A stretch of 64,000 bases of DNA from Chitinophaga sp. Cy-1792 (GCF_011752935.1 NZ_VWWO01000001.1:1860001-1924000), one strand, 5' to 3'. Counted from the first letter of the stretch, positions 37,716-46,305 are shown. The notes: generated from the sequence alone by a model not told the origin. Numbers and translations are program-made.

Positions 37716-38153
37716 ATGAAACTTAAAAAGAGCGTAGTCGTAGTGGCTGCAGCTTTAATCGCTGCCGGCTCATTATGTTCTTTATCGCTGCCACAGCAGC
37801 CCGAAGGTCCTAAAAATCTGAAGGTTCTCCCTAAAGATATCAGCCACGATCAGCTCATTGCGGTGATGCACAATTTCAACACTTCATTAAGTGTAAAATG
37901 TAATTTCTGCCATGCGCCGGGTAAGGATGATCCTAAGAAAATGGATTTTGCCAGCGATGACAATCCGCACAAGGACATTGCACGCGATATGATGCGTATG
38001 ACGGATAGTATCAACACGAATTTCTTTAAAGGTTCAGCAACCATGACGGTTACCTGCTATACCTGCCATCATGGTGATAAGGAACCGGTAAGCAAACCAG
38101 CCGAAGGACAGACGCCGCCGCCTCCGCCGCAGCAGCCTGCTTCAACAAAGTAA
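37716..38153 (+). CDS. Dihaem c-type cytochrome, reaction-centre-cytochrome-like
   Basis: A 145-residue exported protein from ATG at 37716, which gives a good signal peptide (MKLKKSVVVVAAALIAAGSL); an upstream in-frame extension from 37593 lacks one. Two haem-binding CxxCH motifs are present: C62-H66 (CNFCH) and C114-H118 (CYTCH). HNFNTSLSVKCNFCHAPGKDD followed by ARDMMRMTDSIN matches the short 'c-type cytochrome' proteins related to the photosynthetic reaction centre cytochrome subunit (CytoC_RC) that are common in Bacteroidota. The C terminus is a proline-rich tail (PPPPPQQP). It probably carries electrons in the periplasm. No oxidoreductase partner is adjacent. Confidence 0.85.
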   Translation: MKLKKSVVVVAAALIAAGSLCSLSLPQQPEGPKNLKVLPKDISHDQLIAVMHNFNTSLSVKCNFCHAPGKDDPKKMDFASDDNPHKDIARDMMRMTDSINTNFFKGSATMTVTCYTCHHGDKEPVSKPAEGQTPPPPPQQPASTK

Positions 38154-38165
38154 TTTACCCGGTAT

Positions 38166-38190
38166 AAGGCCCTGTTGCAAGGGCCTTTAC
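38166..38190 (+). terminator. Probable terminator after the cytochrome gene
   Basis: A 7-bp GC-rich stem (38166-38172 with 38181-38187) starts 12 nt after the stop codon; the following T content (TTTACTTTT) is broken by AC. Confidence 0.6.
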
Positions 38191-38212
38191 TTTTAACACT
38201 ATCCTGAACCCA

Positions 38213-38240
38213 AAAAGACGTATCTTTGGTTCCGTCTTTT
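38213..38240 (+). promoter_or_regulatory. Candidate helicase promoter inside an inverted repeat
   Basis: TATCTTTG at 38221-38228 matches the -7 consensus. It is enclosed by a perfect 8-bp inverted repeat (AAAAGACG at 38213-38220, CGTCTTTT at 38233-38240). The predicted leader of the helicase mRNA would be about 215 nt, with another small hairpin at 38290-38308. Long leaders are common for DEAD-box helicase genes. Confidence 0.4.
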
Positions 38241-38448
38241 GAGATCATAGCACATACGACGAAAATCTGCGCTCCTCATTGGTCAGCTATACAAGGACTT
38301 GCCTTGTAACTAATTAACTAACAGACCAGATAAACTTTCAATTATTTTATAATAAGCTCATCCGGTCACCCCCGACGTATATACGGACACCTGCCTTTTA
38401 CTGATGTTGATGACTCCGGTGCCACGTTTCCGGGCTAAAATTTTGAAC

Positions 38449-39705
38449 ATGCAATTTGAGCAATTAGGGCTGATAAAGCCCATATTAAAAGCTGTTGAAG
38501 CTCAGGGTTATACAACCCCAACCCCCATACAGCAACAAGCTATACCTATAGTTCTGCAAGGTACCGACCTCCTGGGATGCGCACAGACCGGCACCGGAAA
38601 AACCGCCGCATTTGCCATTCCTATCATACAAAAGTTATACAGGGAAGACAGAGGCCAGCAGGCTTATAAGCACGTGCGTGCCCTGATCCTGACGCCAACC
38701 CGTGAACTTGCTTCCCAGATCGGAGATAATTTCCAGGCCTATAGCCAGTTTACCGACCTGAAGCACGATGTGATCTTTGGTGGTGTACCACAACATAAAC
38801 AGGTCATTTCCCTGAGAAATGGTACCGATATCCTCATTGCTACTCCCGGCCGACTGCTGGACCTGATGAACCAGGGTTATGTATACCTGAGTCACCTGGA
38901 AGTTTTTGTGCTGGATGAAGCAGACCGTATGCTGGATATGGGTTTTGTGAATGATATCAAGAAGATCATTAAGGAATTGCCTTCAGAAAGACAGACGCTG
39001 TTTTTCTCTGCTACCATGCCACCTAAAATTTCCCAGCTGGCAAATACAATGCTTTATAAGCCCGAAAAAGTAACGGTAACTCCCGTTTCTTCTACTGCTG
39101 AAAGGATTGAGCAAGGTGTTTACTATGTGCGTAAAAAGGATAAACAGGCCTTGCTGGAGCTGATCCTTAAAAACAGGGATATCAAGCGCACGATCGTATT
39201 TACGCAAACCAAGCATAATGCGGATAATATCGCGAAGCACCTGAAACGTAGCGGTATCCGTGCCGATGCACTGCATGGTGATAAGTCGCAGGAAGCAAGG
39301 GAAGTAACCCTGACCAGCTTCAAGGGTGGAAGCCTGCGTGTGCTGGTAGCCACTGATATTGCCGCCAGAGGTATTGATGTGGATTCACTGGAACATGTTA
39401 TCAACTTCGACCTGCCGAATGTGCCGGAAACATATGTACACAGAATTGGACGTACCGGAAGGGCAGGACATGATGGGATTGCGCTTTCTTTCTGTGACCT
39501 CAATGAACGTGGTTTCCTGAAAAATATAGGACGACTTACAAAGCAGCCGATAACTGTTTTGAGGCATCCATTTGCTGAAGCTGCCAATATGGACGCAGAC
39601 AGAAATACTTCCGAAGGAGCCCGCCGTGAGCCAAGAAAACCTAAGCCTTCTAATCAGCATAAAAAGCGCTATCAGACAGATAAGCGGAACAAGATAGATT
39701 TTTAA
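38449..39705 (+). CDS. DEAD-box ATP-dependent RNA helicase, RhlE type
   Basis: A 418-residue protein from ATG at 38449 (MQFEQLGL). All core motifs are visible: Q motif ([12 protein letters not shown]), motif I (AQTGTGKT), Ia (PTRELASQI), II ([12 protein letters not shown]), III (SAT), V ([10 protein letters not shown]) and VI ([10 protein letters not shown]). A short basic tail ([24 protein letters not shown]) ends the protein, typical of RhlE-like helicases that remodel rRNA or mRNA, often in the cold. An in-frame extension upstream to 38404 is not needed. It appears monocistronic, with a terminator at 39750. Confidence 0.93.
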   Translation: MQFEQLGLIKPILKAVEAQGYTTPTPIQQQAIPIVLQGTDLLGCAQTGTGKTAAFAIPIIQKLYREDRGQQAYKHVRALILTPTRELASQIGDNFQAYSQFTDLKHDVIFGGVPQHKQVISLRNGTDILIATPGRLLDLMNQGYVYLSHLEVFVLDEADRMLDMGFVNDIKKIIKELPSERQTLFFSATMPPKISQLANTMLYKPEKVTVTPVSSTAERIEQGVYYVRKKDKQALLELILKNRDIKRTIVFTQTKHNADNIAKHLKRSGIRADALHGDKSQEAREVTLTSFKGGSLRVLVATDIAARGIDVDSLEHVINFDLPNVPETYVHRIGRTGRAGHDGIALSFCDLNERGFLKNIGRLTKQPITVLRHPFAEAANMDADRNTSEGARREPRKPKPSNQHKKRYQTDKRNKIDF

Positions 39706-39749
39706 TCTTGTCTTAATCTTATTATAATCTTAATAGAATTATGTGATGG

Positions 39750-39776
39750 AACCGGGTTAACTTCCCGGTTTTTTTA
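39750..39776 (+). terminator. Terminator after the helicase gene
   Basis: A perfect 7-bp stem (39750-39756 with 39764-39770), 7-nt loop, T-run 39769-39775. Confidence 0.88.
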
Positions 39777-39980
39777 TGCCCGCTTGTGTAAAAAAAATGA
39801 CATTGCGCTTATTTTAACCTGCAATTTGATAAATTAAACACTCGTTGAATTTCCGTTATTGCTTATTTTGAGCGACGTTTTACCAGTTTTCATAAAAAAT
39901 CAGATGAGATGGTAGATAATTTACATAGGATCTTTTGATATTGTATTAATATTTTTTTGAATTTGACCCTTTTTTAAGAG

Positions 39981-41030
39981 ATGGATACCCGCGCCAACAA
40001 ATTGAATGAGCTGATACGTTCTCGTCCTGCGATGTTTATTGGGAATTTGAGATTTACGGGCTTCGCGAATATGCTGGAATATGTATTGGAAGAGATGTTA
40101 ACTGAAACCAGGAATGAAACGACCATAACTATTGAATTCCTCCATTCGGGAAATATTCGGCTGTCAGCAACGAAAGTAGCAACTGCAGGCCTCATCAGCT
40201 GCATTCATCATCTTGATCTGCCCGAGATGCAGCAGCCCAGTGCATTACCTATAGCCATCATGATCGCACTCAGTGCACATGCTGAAATTGAGATTCATCA
40301 TGAGGAAGATATCTATACAATCGATAGCAAACAAGGATTTTATATCCTTAATATCAGCAACGGTAAAGGCACGCCAGGAGATGTAATGATTGAATTCGCA
40401 CTGGATACGGCCATTTTCCGCCAGTTTGATGTGGATTATGAGCAGACAACCCTGCTGTTGCAAAAGTTTGCCTACCTCTATCCCGGTATCCGCATCGTCA
40501 CTACCGATGAACGAACCGACTTCAAACGCAATGTATTGCTTTATCCGCAAGGGATAGGCCGTATGCTGGATGGCGCCATCGGGCAGCATCCCCATGCAAA
40601 CCCTTTCTTTCGTATGGATTTGAAAGCCAATATCCGTGATTATGTATACCAGATCAGTTTCTGCTATCAGCCGTTGTGGATAACGACTTCGTATGTACGT
40701 TCCTTTGCGAACCATTATGAACTATTCCTCGGCGGAAGTTTGATTGATGGGGTACAGGAAGGCATGATCATGGCCATCAAGGAAGCTGCTGTGAAAGCAA
40801 AAACCAAGATCAGGATCAGTAAGCGTAAACTGGTAGAAAGCATGATATTGATAGCGGCTGTCAGGGGTAAAGGCTTTGAGCTGACAGGCCCCGCCAGGTG
40901 GCGACTGGAATCTGCCGTTATCAGGAATGATATTAAAAAATTCGTGTTTGCGGAAGTTGCCCGCTATCTCGCTGTCAATCCTGACGACAGAAACAGGGTA
41001 ATCGGCAATTTCGCATATGAATTTGAATAA
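39981..41030 (+). CDS. Degenerate GyrB/ParE N-terminal-like protein
   Basis: A 349-residue protein whose start (ELIRSRPAMFIGNLRFTGFANMLEYVLEEML) mirrors the RKRPGMYIG and following helix of GyrB/ParE. The C-terminal half (TTSYVRSFANHYELFLGGSLIDGVQEGM, then GFELTGPARWRLES) mirrors the transducer domain, where GyrB has SFVNTINTHEGGTHxxGF and the later TKxKLGN. The ATPase residues are lost: no NxxDE-type Asn/Glu after the first helix, no DNGRGIP, no GGLHGVG. Length equals the ATPase plus transducer domains only; the Toprim domain is absent. It may be a nucleotide-free structural paralogue. Gene stands alone. I found no described function. Confidence 0.6.
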   Translation: MDTRANKLNELIRSRPAMFIGNLRFTGFANMLEYVLEEMLTETRNETTITIEFLHSGNIRLSATKVATAGLISCIHHLDLPEMQQPSALPIAIMIALSAHAEIEIHHEEDIYTIDSKQGFYILNISNGKGTPGDVMIEFALDTAIFRQFDVDYEQTTLLLQKFAYLYPGIRIVTTDERTDFKRNVLLYPQGIGRMLDGAIGQHPHANPFFRMDLKANIRDYVYQISFCYQPLWITTSYVRSFANHYELFLGGSLIDGVQEGMIMAIKEAAVKAKTKIRISKRKLVESMILIAAVRGKGFELTGPARWRLESAVIRNDIKKFVFAEVARYLAVNPDDRNRVIGNFAYEFE

Positions 41031-41345
41031 CCTTCCCCGCAACAACAGCGAATAGAAAGGTCTGACACATTTTAGCGCTATCCCCTTATTTACTATCCAA
41101 AAACAAAAATACCCGATAAAAACCTGCACGTTGAAAGAGAAGGCCAATGGATGGCAGCTCCTTGTTATTGCACATAAATATATCCATATCTTCCCGCCGG
41201 CACTGGCTGGAAAGCACCATACAAGCGGCAACAGCATCCATGATAGTTGATTGCCACAGCAGTTAACTGTTTTAATTCTCAAAAATGCAAGCGGTAAAAT
41301 TTAGTACAGGCGGGAAGTTTGTCGCAAAAAACCTGCTCAAACTTT

Positions 41346-41353
41346 TATTTTTG
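41346..41353 (+). promoter_or_regulatory. Candidate -7 element for the phosphatase-ACT gene
   Basis: TATTTTTG fits TAnnTTTG and lies 30 nt upstream of the GTG start. If real, it rules out the in-frame TTG at 41319 as the start. Confidence 0.4.
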
Positions 41354-41375
41354 TGCTTCTCAAAACAGATTGTCA

Positions 41376-42659
41376 GTGAGTAAAAAGTACTATATCATCG
41401 ATTTTGACAGCACTTTTACACAGGTAGAAGCACTGGACGAACTCGCCCGCATTTCTCTGCAAAATCATCCGGATAAGGAAGCCATCTATAAGAAAATAGA
41501 AGATCTTACCAACCAGGCAATGGAAGGAAAACTCTCTTTCCGTGAGAGTCTGGCAGGAAGGGTAAAGTTGCTCGAGGCAAACAAAGAGCACCTGAAATTA
41601 CTGGTGAAACACCTGAAGAAGCTGGTGTCGCCGTCGTTTGCAAGGAATAAGAACTTTTTCAAAGACCATACAGATGATGTATTGATTGTGTCTGGTGGAT
41701 TCAAAGAGTTTATTACGCCGGTAGTGCTGCCTTATCATATCAGGAAGGAAAATATTTATGCCAATACATTCACATTCGATAGTGAAGGACGCATCAATGG
41801 CTACGATGAAGCGAACCCGCTGTCATTTGAAGGTGGTAAGGTGAAGCTGCTGAAAGAGCTGCAGCTCCAGGGAGAAATCCATGGTATCGGTGATGGCTAT
41901 TCAGATTTTCAGCTGAAAGAATTTGGTATGATCCGCAAGTTCTATGCATTTACGGAAAATATCAGCCGTAAATCTGTGGTGGAAAAAGCGGACCACGTTA
42001 CACCAAGTCTGGATGAATTTCTTTACATAAATAATCTTCCTTCAGCGATATCATATCCTAAAAACCGTATCCACTGCGTTGTTGCAGGGAATGTAGCAGA
42101 AGATGCCGTAAAGCTGATGAAGAAAGAAGGCTTCAATGTGAAAGTGACAGAGCGATTGGATGATAAGTTATTATCTAAGGCAGGGATGTTATTGCTGGGG
42201 GATAAGATGGAACTATCTGCCGCACAGCTGCAGCAGGCCCCTAAGCTGAAGGTAATCGGGTATATTGGCAATGGTAAAAAGTATTTGCCGCTGGAAGCAT
42301 GTACAGCAGCGGGTGTGATTGTATTCGATAACTTGAAGAAACAGGCATCCGTTGCGAAGCGAATGATCCGTTTTATCAACAATGGCGATTCTTTCAAGAG
42401 CAGCAATTTCCCGCATTTACAGTTACCGAAGGTAGAAGCGGTGCACCGCTGTATACATATCCATTCCAATGTACCGGGAGTGATGGCGAAAGTTAACCAG
42501 GTATTTGCAGATCATCAGATCAATATTGTTTCACAATATCTGATGACCAATGAGCAGATCGGATATGTTATTGCAGATATCCGTGCCGATTATAAACCGC
42601 AGCTGTTAAAGGCGCTGCGCGAAGTGCCGGGTACTATTAGTTTCAGGGTATTGTATTAA
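41376..42659 (+). CDS. SerB-like HAD phosphatase fused to an ACT-domain segment
   Basis: A 427-residue protein. Residues 1-225 are a phosphoserine-phosphatase-type HAD domain: YYIIDFDSTFTQVEALDEL (nucleophile Asp9, Asp11), LIVSGGFKEFI (motif II) and GIGDGYSDFQL (motif III/IV). Residues about 245-335 resemble the substrate-binding part of D-3-phosphoglycerate dehydrogenase (IHCVVAGNVAEDAVKLMKKEGFNVKV, LKVIGYIGNGKKYLPLEACTAAGVIVFD). The NAD-binding Rossmann domain that should follow is absent, and the protein goes straight to an ACT domain (VHRCIHIHSNVPGVMAKVNQVFADHQINI). It probably makes serine from phosphoserine and may be serine-regulated through the ACT domain. There is no ATG; GTG 41376 and TTG 41370 are near-equal starts. 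Confidence 0.8.
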   Translation: MSKKYYIIDFDSTFTQVEALDELARISLQNHPDKEAIYKKIEDLTNQAMEGKLSFRESLAGRVKLLEANKEHLKLLVKHLKKLVSPSFARNKNFFKDHTDDVLIVSGGFKEFITPVVLPYHIRKENIYANTFTFDSEGRINGYDEANPLSFEGGKVKLLKELQLQGEIHGIGDGYSDFQLKEFGMIRKFYAFTENISRKSVVEKADHVTPSLDEFLYINNLPSAISYPKNRIHCVVAGNVAEDAVKLMKKEGFNVKVTERLDDKLLSKAGMLLLGDKMELSAAQLQQAPKLKVIGYIGNGKKYLPLEACTAAGVIVFDNLKKQASVAKRMIRFINNGDSFKSSNFPHLQLPKVEAVHRCIHIHSNVPGVMAKVNQVFADHQINIVSQYLMTNEQIGYVIADIRADYKPQLLKALREVPGTISFRVLY

Positions 42660-42681
42660 AATAGTTGAATAATAAACAGGG

Positions 42682-42715
42682 ACCGCATAGATCTTAGGGT
42701 TTATGCGGTTTTTTT
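42682..42715 (+). terminator. Terminator after the phosphatase-ACT gene
   Basis: A perfect 8-bp stem (42682-42689 with 42702-42709) and seven T. Confidence 0.88.
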
Positions 42716-42803
42716 ATTTGGTGGGATAGATCATCCGTAGTTCCTTATGATCTAAAGATTTTTAGAAGATTATTAGATATGAATAGCAAAATATATATCA
42801 ACA

Positions 42804-42834
42804 AAAAAGCCTCCGGATATCTCCGAAGGCTTTT
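42804..42834. terminator. Terminator of the tRNA-Asp/tRNA-Tyr transcript
   Basis: An inverted repeat with AAAAGCCT and AAGGCTTTT arms and an inner TCCG/CGGA pairing, 7 nt beyond the 3' end of tRNA-Tyr. A/T tracts on both sides allow use in either direction. Confidence 0.7.
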
Positions 42835-42841
42835 AAAACTG

Positions 42842-42923
42842 TGGGCAGGATAGGATTCGAACCTATGAAGTCGTAGACAGCGGATTTACAGTCCGCCCCA
42901 TTTGGCCGCTCTGGAACCTGCCC
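42842..42923 (-). tRNA. tRNA-Tyr (anticodon GTA)
   Basis: An 82-nt tRNA with acceptor GGGCAGG paired to CCTGCCC, discriminator A, anticodon stem-loop GCGGACTGTAAATCCGC and a long variable arm as expected for Tyr. The T-loop is GGTTCGAATCC. CCA is not encoded. It lies 89 nt downstream of a tRNA-Asp on the same strand, so both are likely processed from one transcript. Confidence 0.95.
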
Positions 42924-42976
42924 AGCGATTGAATTTGAAGGAATGTATTCCTTTTAATTTCTTTCGGACCAACAGA

Positions 42977-42995
42977 CCTGATGTAGCACATCAGG
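42977..42995 (-). other. Hairpin in the spacer between tRNA-Asp and tRNA-Tyr
   Basis: A perfect 8-bp stem (42977-42984 with 42988-42995) with a 3-nt loop. It has no T-run, so it is more likely an RNA-processing feature than a terminator. Confidence 0.5.
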
Positions 42996-43012
42996 CGTCT
43001 GAAAATAATATG

Positions 43013-43086
43013 CGGACCGGACGGGACTCGAACCCGCGACCTCCGCCGTGACAGGGCGGCATTCTAACCAACTGAACTACCGATCC
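43013..43086 (-). tRNA. tRNA-Asp (anticodon GTC), copy 1
   Basis: Acceptor GGATCGG pairs with CCGGTCC (one T-G pair), discriminator G, anticodon loop CTGTCAC, T-loop GGTTCGAGTCC. It is identical to the copy at 46183-46256, as are the first 17 or so bases of the leader upstream. Confidence 0.95.
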
Positions 43087-43134
43087 TCAATACAGACGGC
43101 CCTTTGAGCCGTTCGTTTCCCCCGTTTGGGGTTG

Positions 43135-43165
43135 CAAATATAGATAATAATTTCAACTCACCAAA
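43135..43165 (-). promoter_or_regulatory. Promoter of the tRNA-Asp/tRNA-Tyr operon
   Basis: On the minus strand, TTTG (43162-43165), 19 nt, then TATATTTG (43135-43142): a full match to the Bacteroidota vegetative promoter. The same -7 element, in the same place, precedes the second tRNA-Asp. Confidence 0.75.
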
Positions 43166-43362
43166 TATTTCTGTAAATCAACTTATTATAATTGTTTGCC
43201 GCAGCTCTTTTGTTGTATCGCCAACGGTTATACGTTTTTTATATTTTTCCGGGTTTCGTACTTCTATTATACTATTTGGTGTATCAGATTTTAACACCTT
43301 TCCGTTCATACTATTTTTGTATAAACAATGCGACAAGTAGTATTCTGTAAAATTTTCAGGAC

Positions 43363-43592
43363 CATGGAAACTTTAATGATGCGAAACTTGCCTCCTGCTC
43401 CTGAAGGTATTGGAATCCTGTTCCGATTTTTCCGGATGCATAAAATACGTAATACCCGATCCTTCCGCCACATATGATGTTCCCAGTGGTGCTGTAATTA
43501 CTATTGTTATTTCAAACAGTAAAGAAATCAGCACCAATGGCATCATTACGCTGTATATGGCCGAAACTATTACAGGTGTTGCAGGAGGTTAA
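43363..43592 (+). other. Candidate small gene, possibly frameshifted
   Basis: Two short overlapping frames. From ATG 43363 a 37-codon frame begins METLMMRNLPPAPEGIG and stops at 43474-43476. In another frame 43410-43592 reads ESCSDFSGCIKYVIPDPS and ends NGIITLYMAETITGVAGG; its only start is TTG. The second frame looks more protein-like, so a single frameshift in the region 43405-43440 could join them into one protein of about 75 residues. A possible -7 element (TATTTTTG, 43312-43319) lies upstream. It sits just before a LytS/LytTR pair. No family recognised. Confidence 0.3.
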
Positions 43593-43658
43593 TGATAGAA
43601 AAAGTGCAGGAGCGCAATATTTTGGTATTTTACGCTACTTCAGCATACCAATAGTTAT

Positions 43659-44813
43659 ATGATGTTGTTGGTTAGTATACTAAGGAAATACAAGATGGTC
43701 TGGGTGCATACAATAGTATGGACCATCTACTTTGCTATAGGGATAGGGGCGAAAATGTACGTCACAGGAATACATACTGTTTTTTTCTGGGATGCAGTAC
43801 TTTCAAGTGTCCCAAGTATTGTTGCGTTTTATGCTTGTTTTTATATACTGGATATATTTGTAGATAAGAACAGGCCAAAGCGTGTCTGGTTTGTACTACT
43901 GGCGGAGTTGGCTTTCTTCCCCGTTTTTTTTGTGATGTTTTGGGTATATCAGTATAGGATAAGGTCGGTTCTCAATCCTAAATTCCCAATGACGCCAATG
44001 ACCATACCCAAATTTGCAGTAAGTTATTTTTGGACATACCTGTTGTATTCGATGGATGCATTAGGTTATTTTTTTTATATACAGGCAGTAAGAAGAGAAA
44101 AGCGGCTTAGAGATGTTGAGTTGAAGCAACTGCAAATGGAGCAAAACAGATTACAATCGGAATATGCATTTTTGAATGCGCAGATTAACCCTCACTTTTT
44201 GTATAATACCCTCAATTTCTTTTATGCCAAATCCCTGAATTGTTCAAAAGAGCTGTCTGAAGGGATTCTTACCTTGTCGGAGATAATGCGCTATTCGCTG
44301 GAACCCAATGAGAGTATGGATGGTAAAGTGACGCTGTCAAAGGAAGTAGAACATCTTAAAAATGTAATTAAGATCAACCAGTTAAGGTTCAGTAATACAT
44401 TGCATCTTGATTTTGTGATATTGGGTGATATTACTTCCATCAGAATTATTCCGCTGGTACTGATAACACTGGTAGAAAATGCATTTAAACATGGAGATCT
44501 TACAGATCCTTATCACCCGGTAAGGATACGGCTGGAGGTAAATGAAGATCAGACCAGGCTTCAGTTTACGACATTTAACAAAAGGAAGGCAGGCCCTAAG
44601 GAACTATCTCATGGAATTGGTATTGAAAATATCCGGAAACGGCTATACTGGACATATCATGATTTTCATACGTTTGAAACGGGAGAAGTAGCAGGGGACA
44701 GTATGTTTTATGCTGCAACATTAACGATCAATTTCCAGGCAGCCGCTGAACATCAGCGGCATCTGCCAATGCTCATAGCAACACCATTAAATTCAAAACC
44801 CGATTTGCAATGA
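43659..44813 (+). CDS. LytS-type sensor histidine kinase
   Basis: A 384-residue protein. Four membrane helices lie within residues 10-150. A coiled linker (KRLRDVELKQLQMEQNRLQSEYAFL) leads to the His_kinase domain (AQINPHFLYNTLNFFYAKSL with the phosphorylated His). An ATPase end follows (VENAFKHGDL; HGIGIENIRKRL). This is the LytS/AlgZ class that pairs with LytTR regulators. It overlaps the regulator gene by 4 nt (ATGA). No ligand-binding domain beyond the short membrane sensor is visible, so the signal is unknown. The pair lies between the two tRNA-Asp repeats. Confidence 0.92.
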   Translation: MMLLVSILRKYKMVWVHTIVWTIYFAIGIGAKMYVTGIHTVFFWDAVLSSVPSIVAFYACFYILDIFVDKNRPKRVWFVLLAELAFFPVFFVMFWVYQYRIRSVLNPKFPMTPMTIPKFAVSYFWTYLLYSMDALGYFFYIQAVRREKRLRDVELKQLQMEQNRLQSEYAFLNAQINPHFLYNTLNFFYAKSLNCSKELSEGILTLSEIMRYSLEPNESMDGKVTLSKEVEHLKNVIKINQLRFSNTLHLDFVILGDITSIRIIPLVLITLVENAFKHGDLTDPYHPVRIRLEVNEDQTRLQFTTFNKRKAGPKELSHGIGIENIRKRLYWTYHDFHTFETGEVAGDSMFYAATLTINFQAAAEHQRHLPMLIATPLNSKPDLQ

Positions 44814-45529
44814 TTAATTGTCTGATAGTGGATGATGAACAACATGCTATTGATGTCCTTGCTTATTATATAAAGCAGACATCTTACCTGCATCTCCTGC
44901 ATTCCACCACTAACCCGATGGAAGCACTAACAGTTGTAAATACAAATAAAATTGATTTAATTTTTTTGGATATACAGATGCCTGAAATATCTGGTATTGA
45001 CTTTATTAAAACAATTCAGGGCAGCTGTAGGGTAATATTAACGACAGCCTATAGCGAGTTTGCCGCCGAAAGTTATGATCTGGAAGTAGTAGATTATCTC
45101 CTGAAGCCGATACCTTTTCCCCGGTTTCTGAAGGCAGCCCAACGGGCATTGACCATGAGCACTTCTGGTACCACACAGGTGAGTAATGAATTGGATGATG
45201 ATGACTATATTTTTGTGAAGACGGAACAAAAAGGGAAAATGCTGAAAATCAATTTAAGGGATATTGATTATATAGAAGGTATGAAAAATTATGTGGCTAT
45301 TCATCATAATGGCCAGAAAACTATGGCGCTGCTGAATATGAAAGACCTGGAAGAGCGTTTGCCACGTAAGCAGTATATGCGGGTACACAAGTCGTTTATT
45401 ATTTCTATCTCTAAAATCATTGCTGTAGAAGGTAATCAGATCATGCTCAGAAATATTAACGCAGACATTTTATTGGGCGAAACATATAAACCGGGTTTTA
45501 TTGAGATGATGAAGCTGAAGATGATGTAG
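44810..45529 (+). CDS. LytTR-family response regulator
   Basis: A 239-residue protein. The receiver domain is at about 1-120 (CLIVDDEQHAIDVL; IFLDIQMPEISGIDF with the phospho-accepting Asp; LTTAYSEFAAESYD; DYLLKPIPFPRF). The LytTR DNA-binding domain is at about 140-238 (IFVKTEQKGKMLKINLRDIDYIEGMKNYVAIH and YMRVHKSFIISISKIIAVEGNQIMLRN). It is translationally coupled to the kinase gene and completes the two-component system. Target genes are not evident nearby, apart from the candidate small gene just upstream of the kinase. Confidence 0.93.
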   Translation: MINCLIVDDEQHAIDVLAYYIKQTSYLHLLHSTTNPMEALTVVNTNKIDLIFLDIQMPEISGIDFIKTIQGSCRVILTTAYSEFAAESYDLEVVDYLLKPIPFPRFLKAAQRALTMSTSGTTQVSNELDDDDYIFVKTEQKGKMLKINLRDIDYIEGMKNYVAIHHNGQKTMALLNMKDLEERLPRKQYMRVHKSFIISISKIIAVEGNQIMLRNINADILLGETYKPGFIEMMKLKMM

Positions 45530-45609
45530 GAGTTGAAAAAGTATGCTTATCCATAAGTGGATCAATCAGAAACGAGCCTATTATCGGTTCGGCTTCTGCA
45601 AAGGCCTGT

Positions 45610-46107
45610 TTATAATATTCCACCGTCTCTGCTCCATATTACCAGGTCGCAGCTTAATGCAACAATCAGGGAATTTCCGGTTGGCGAAAACCCATAGGCC
45701 ATTAACTCACACGGGCCATCTTTTGTAATGAAGAAAATTTCCTTTCCATCCGGGGAAACCAGGAAAATTTTTGTTACCCTGTAATGTTCAAAGGGAGGGT
45801 CATCTGGTTCATTTTCCCGTGTTATAAGCTGCCATCCGTCGGCTGTTACGTGGGGAAGACTGTGATCTCCGTATAGGCCGCCTGTTTGAATAAGTGAGCC
45901 TTCCAGTATGCCAAATCCATGTACCGTACCGGTGGATTCATCAAACTCCTCCCACCAATCATCATTAATTCTGTCAGTTTTTTCGGCTGAAATGCAGTTG
46001 AAGATTCCTTTTCCCTGGCCAGATAATACAATGAGGTTATCCGTATTTTCTGCGAAGCCAACATTTTCGAGGCCACCGATGGCATAGGTTTTCTTATAGG
46101 TCCACAT
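45610..46107 (-). CDS. Conserved-looking hypothetical protein, beta-rich
   Basis: A 165-residue protein from ATG at 46107. It has no signal peptide. Strand patterns such as ENTDNLIVLSGQGKGIFNCIS, HFYRVTKIFLVSP-like VTKIFLVSPDGKEIFFITKD and MAYGFSPTGNSLIVALSCDLVIWSRDG resemble one or two propeller blades (WD-like), ending in a typical FSPTGNxLIVA...VWSRDG unit. Cytosolic. It lies between the two-component system and the second tRNA-Asp, alone on its strand. Family and function not recognised. Confidence 0.6.
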   Translation of the reverse strand: MWTYKKTYAIGGLENVGFAENTDNLIVLSGQGKGIFNCISAEKTDRINDDWWEEFDESTGTVHGFGILEGSLIQTGGLYGDHSLPHVTADGWQLITRENEPDDPPFEHYRVTKIFLVSPDGKEIFFITKDGPCELMAYGFSPTGNSLIVALSCDLVIWSRDGGIL

Positions 46108-46150
46108 GTAGATTTGATTGTGGGTATGAAGTCAGGGTATTGCTAAAAAC

Positions 46151-46183
46151 GCAAAGGCCACTTCCTAAGAAGTGGCCTTTTGC
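46151..46183. terminator. Terminator of the second tRNA-Asp gene
   Basis: AAGGCCACTT pairs with AAGTGGCCTT (46154-46163 with 46170-46179) immediately beyond the tRNA 3' end. T-tracts occur on both strands. Confidence 0.75.
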
Positions 46184-46256
46184 GGACCGGACGGGACTCG
46201 AACCCGCGACCTCCGCCGTGACAGGGCGGCATTCTAACCAACTGAACTACCGATCC
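46183..46256 (-). tRNA. tRNA-Asp (anticodon GTC), copy 2
   Basis: Identical to the copy at 43013-43086, with the same GGATCGG acceptor and GTC anticodon. It has its own promoter and terminator and no second tRNA behind it. Confidence 0.95.
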
Positions 46257-46305
46257 TCAATACAGACGGCCTTTTGAGCCATTCCGTTTTCCCCGTTTGG
46301 GGTTG

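Noticed and set aside
41319-41375. N-terminal extension of the phosphatase-ACT protein from TTG 41319
   Set aside because: A good -7 element at 41346-41353 would lie inside the extension and the added residues do not match any phosphatase N terminus.
43104-43340. Open frame of 78 codons overlapping the tRNA-Asp promoter
   Set aside because: It begins inside the tRNA leader and its sequence is derived from the promoter region; no protein features.
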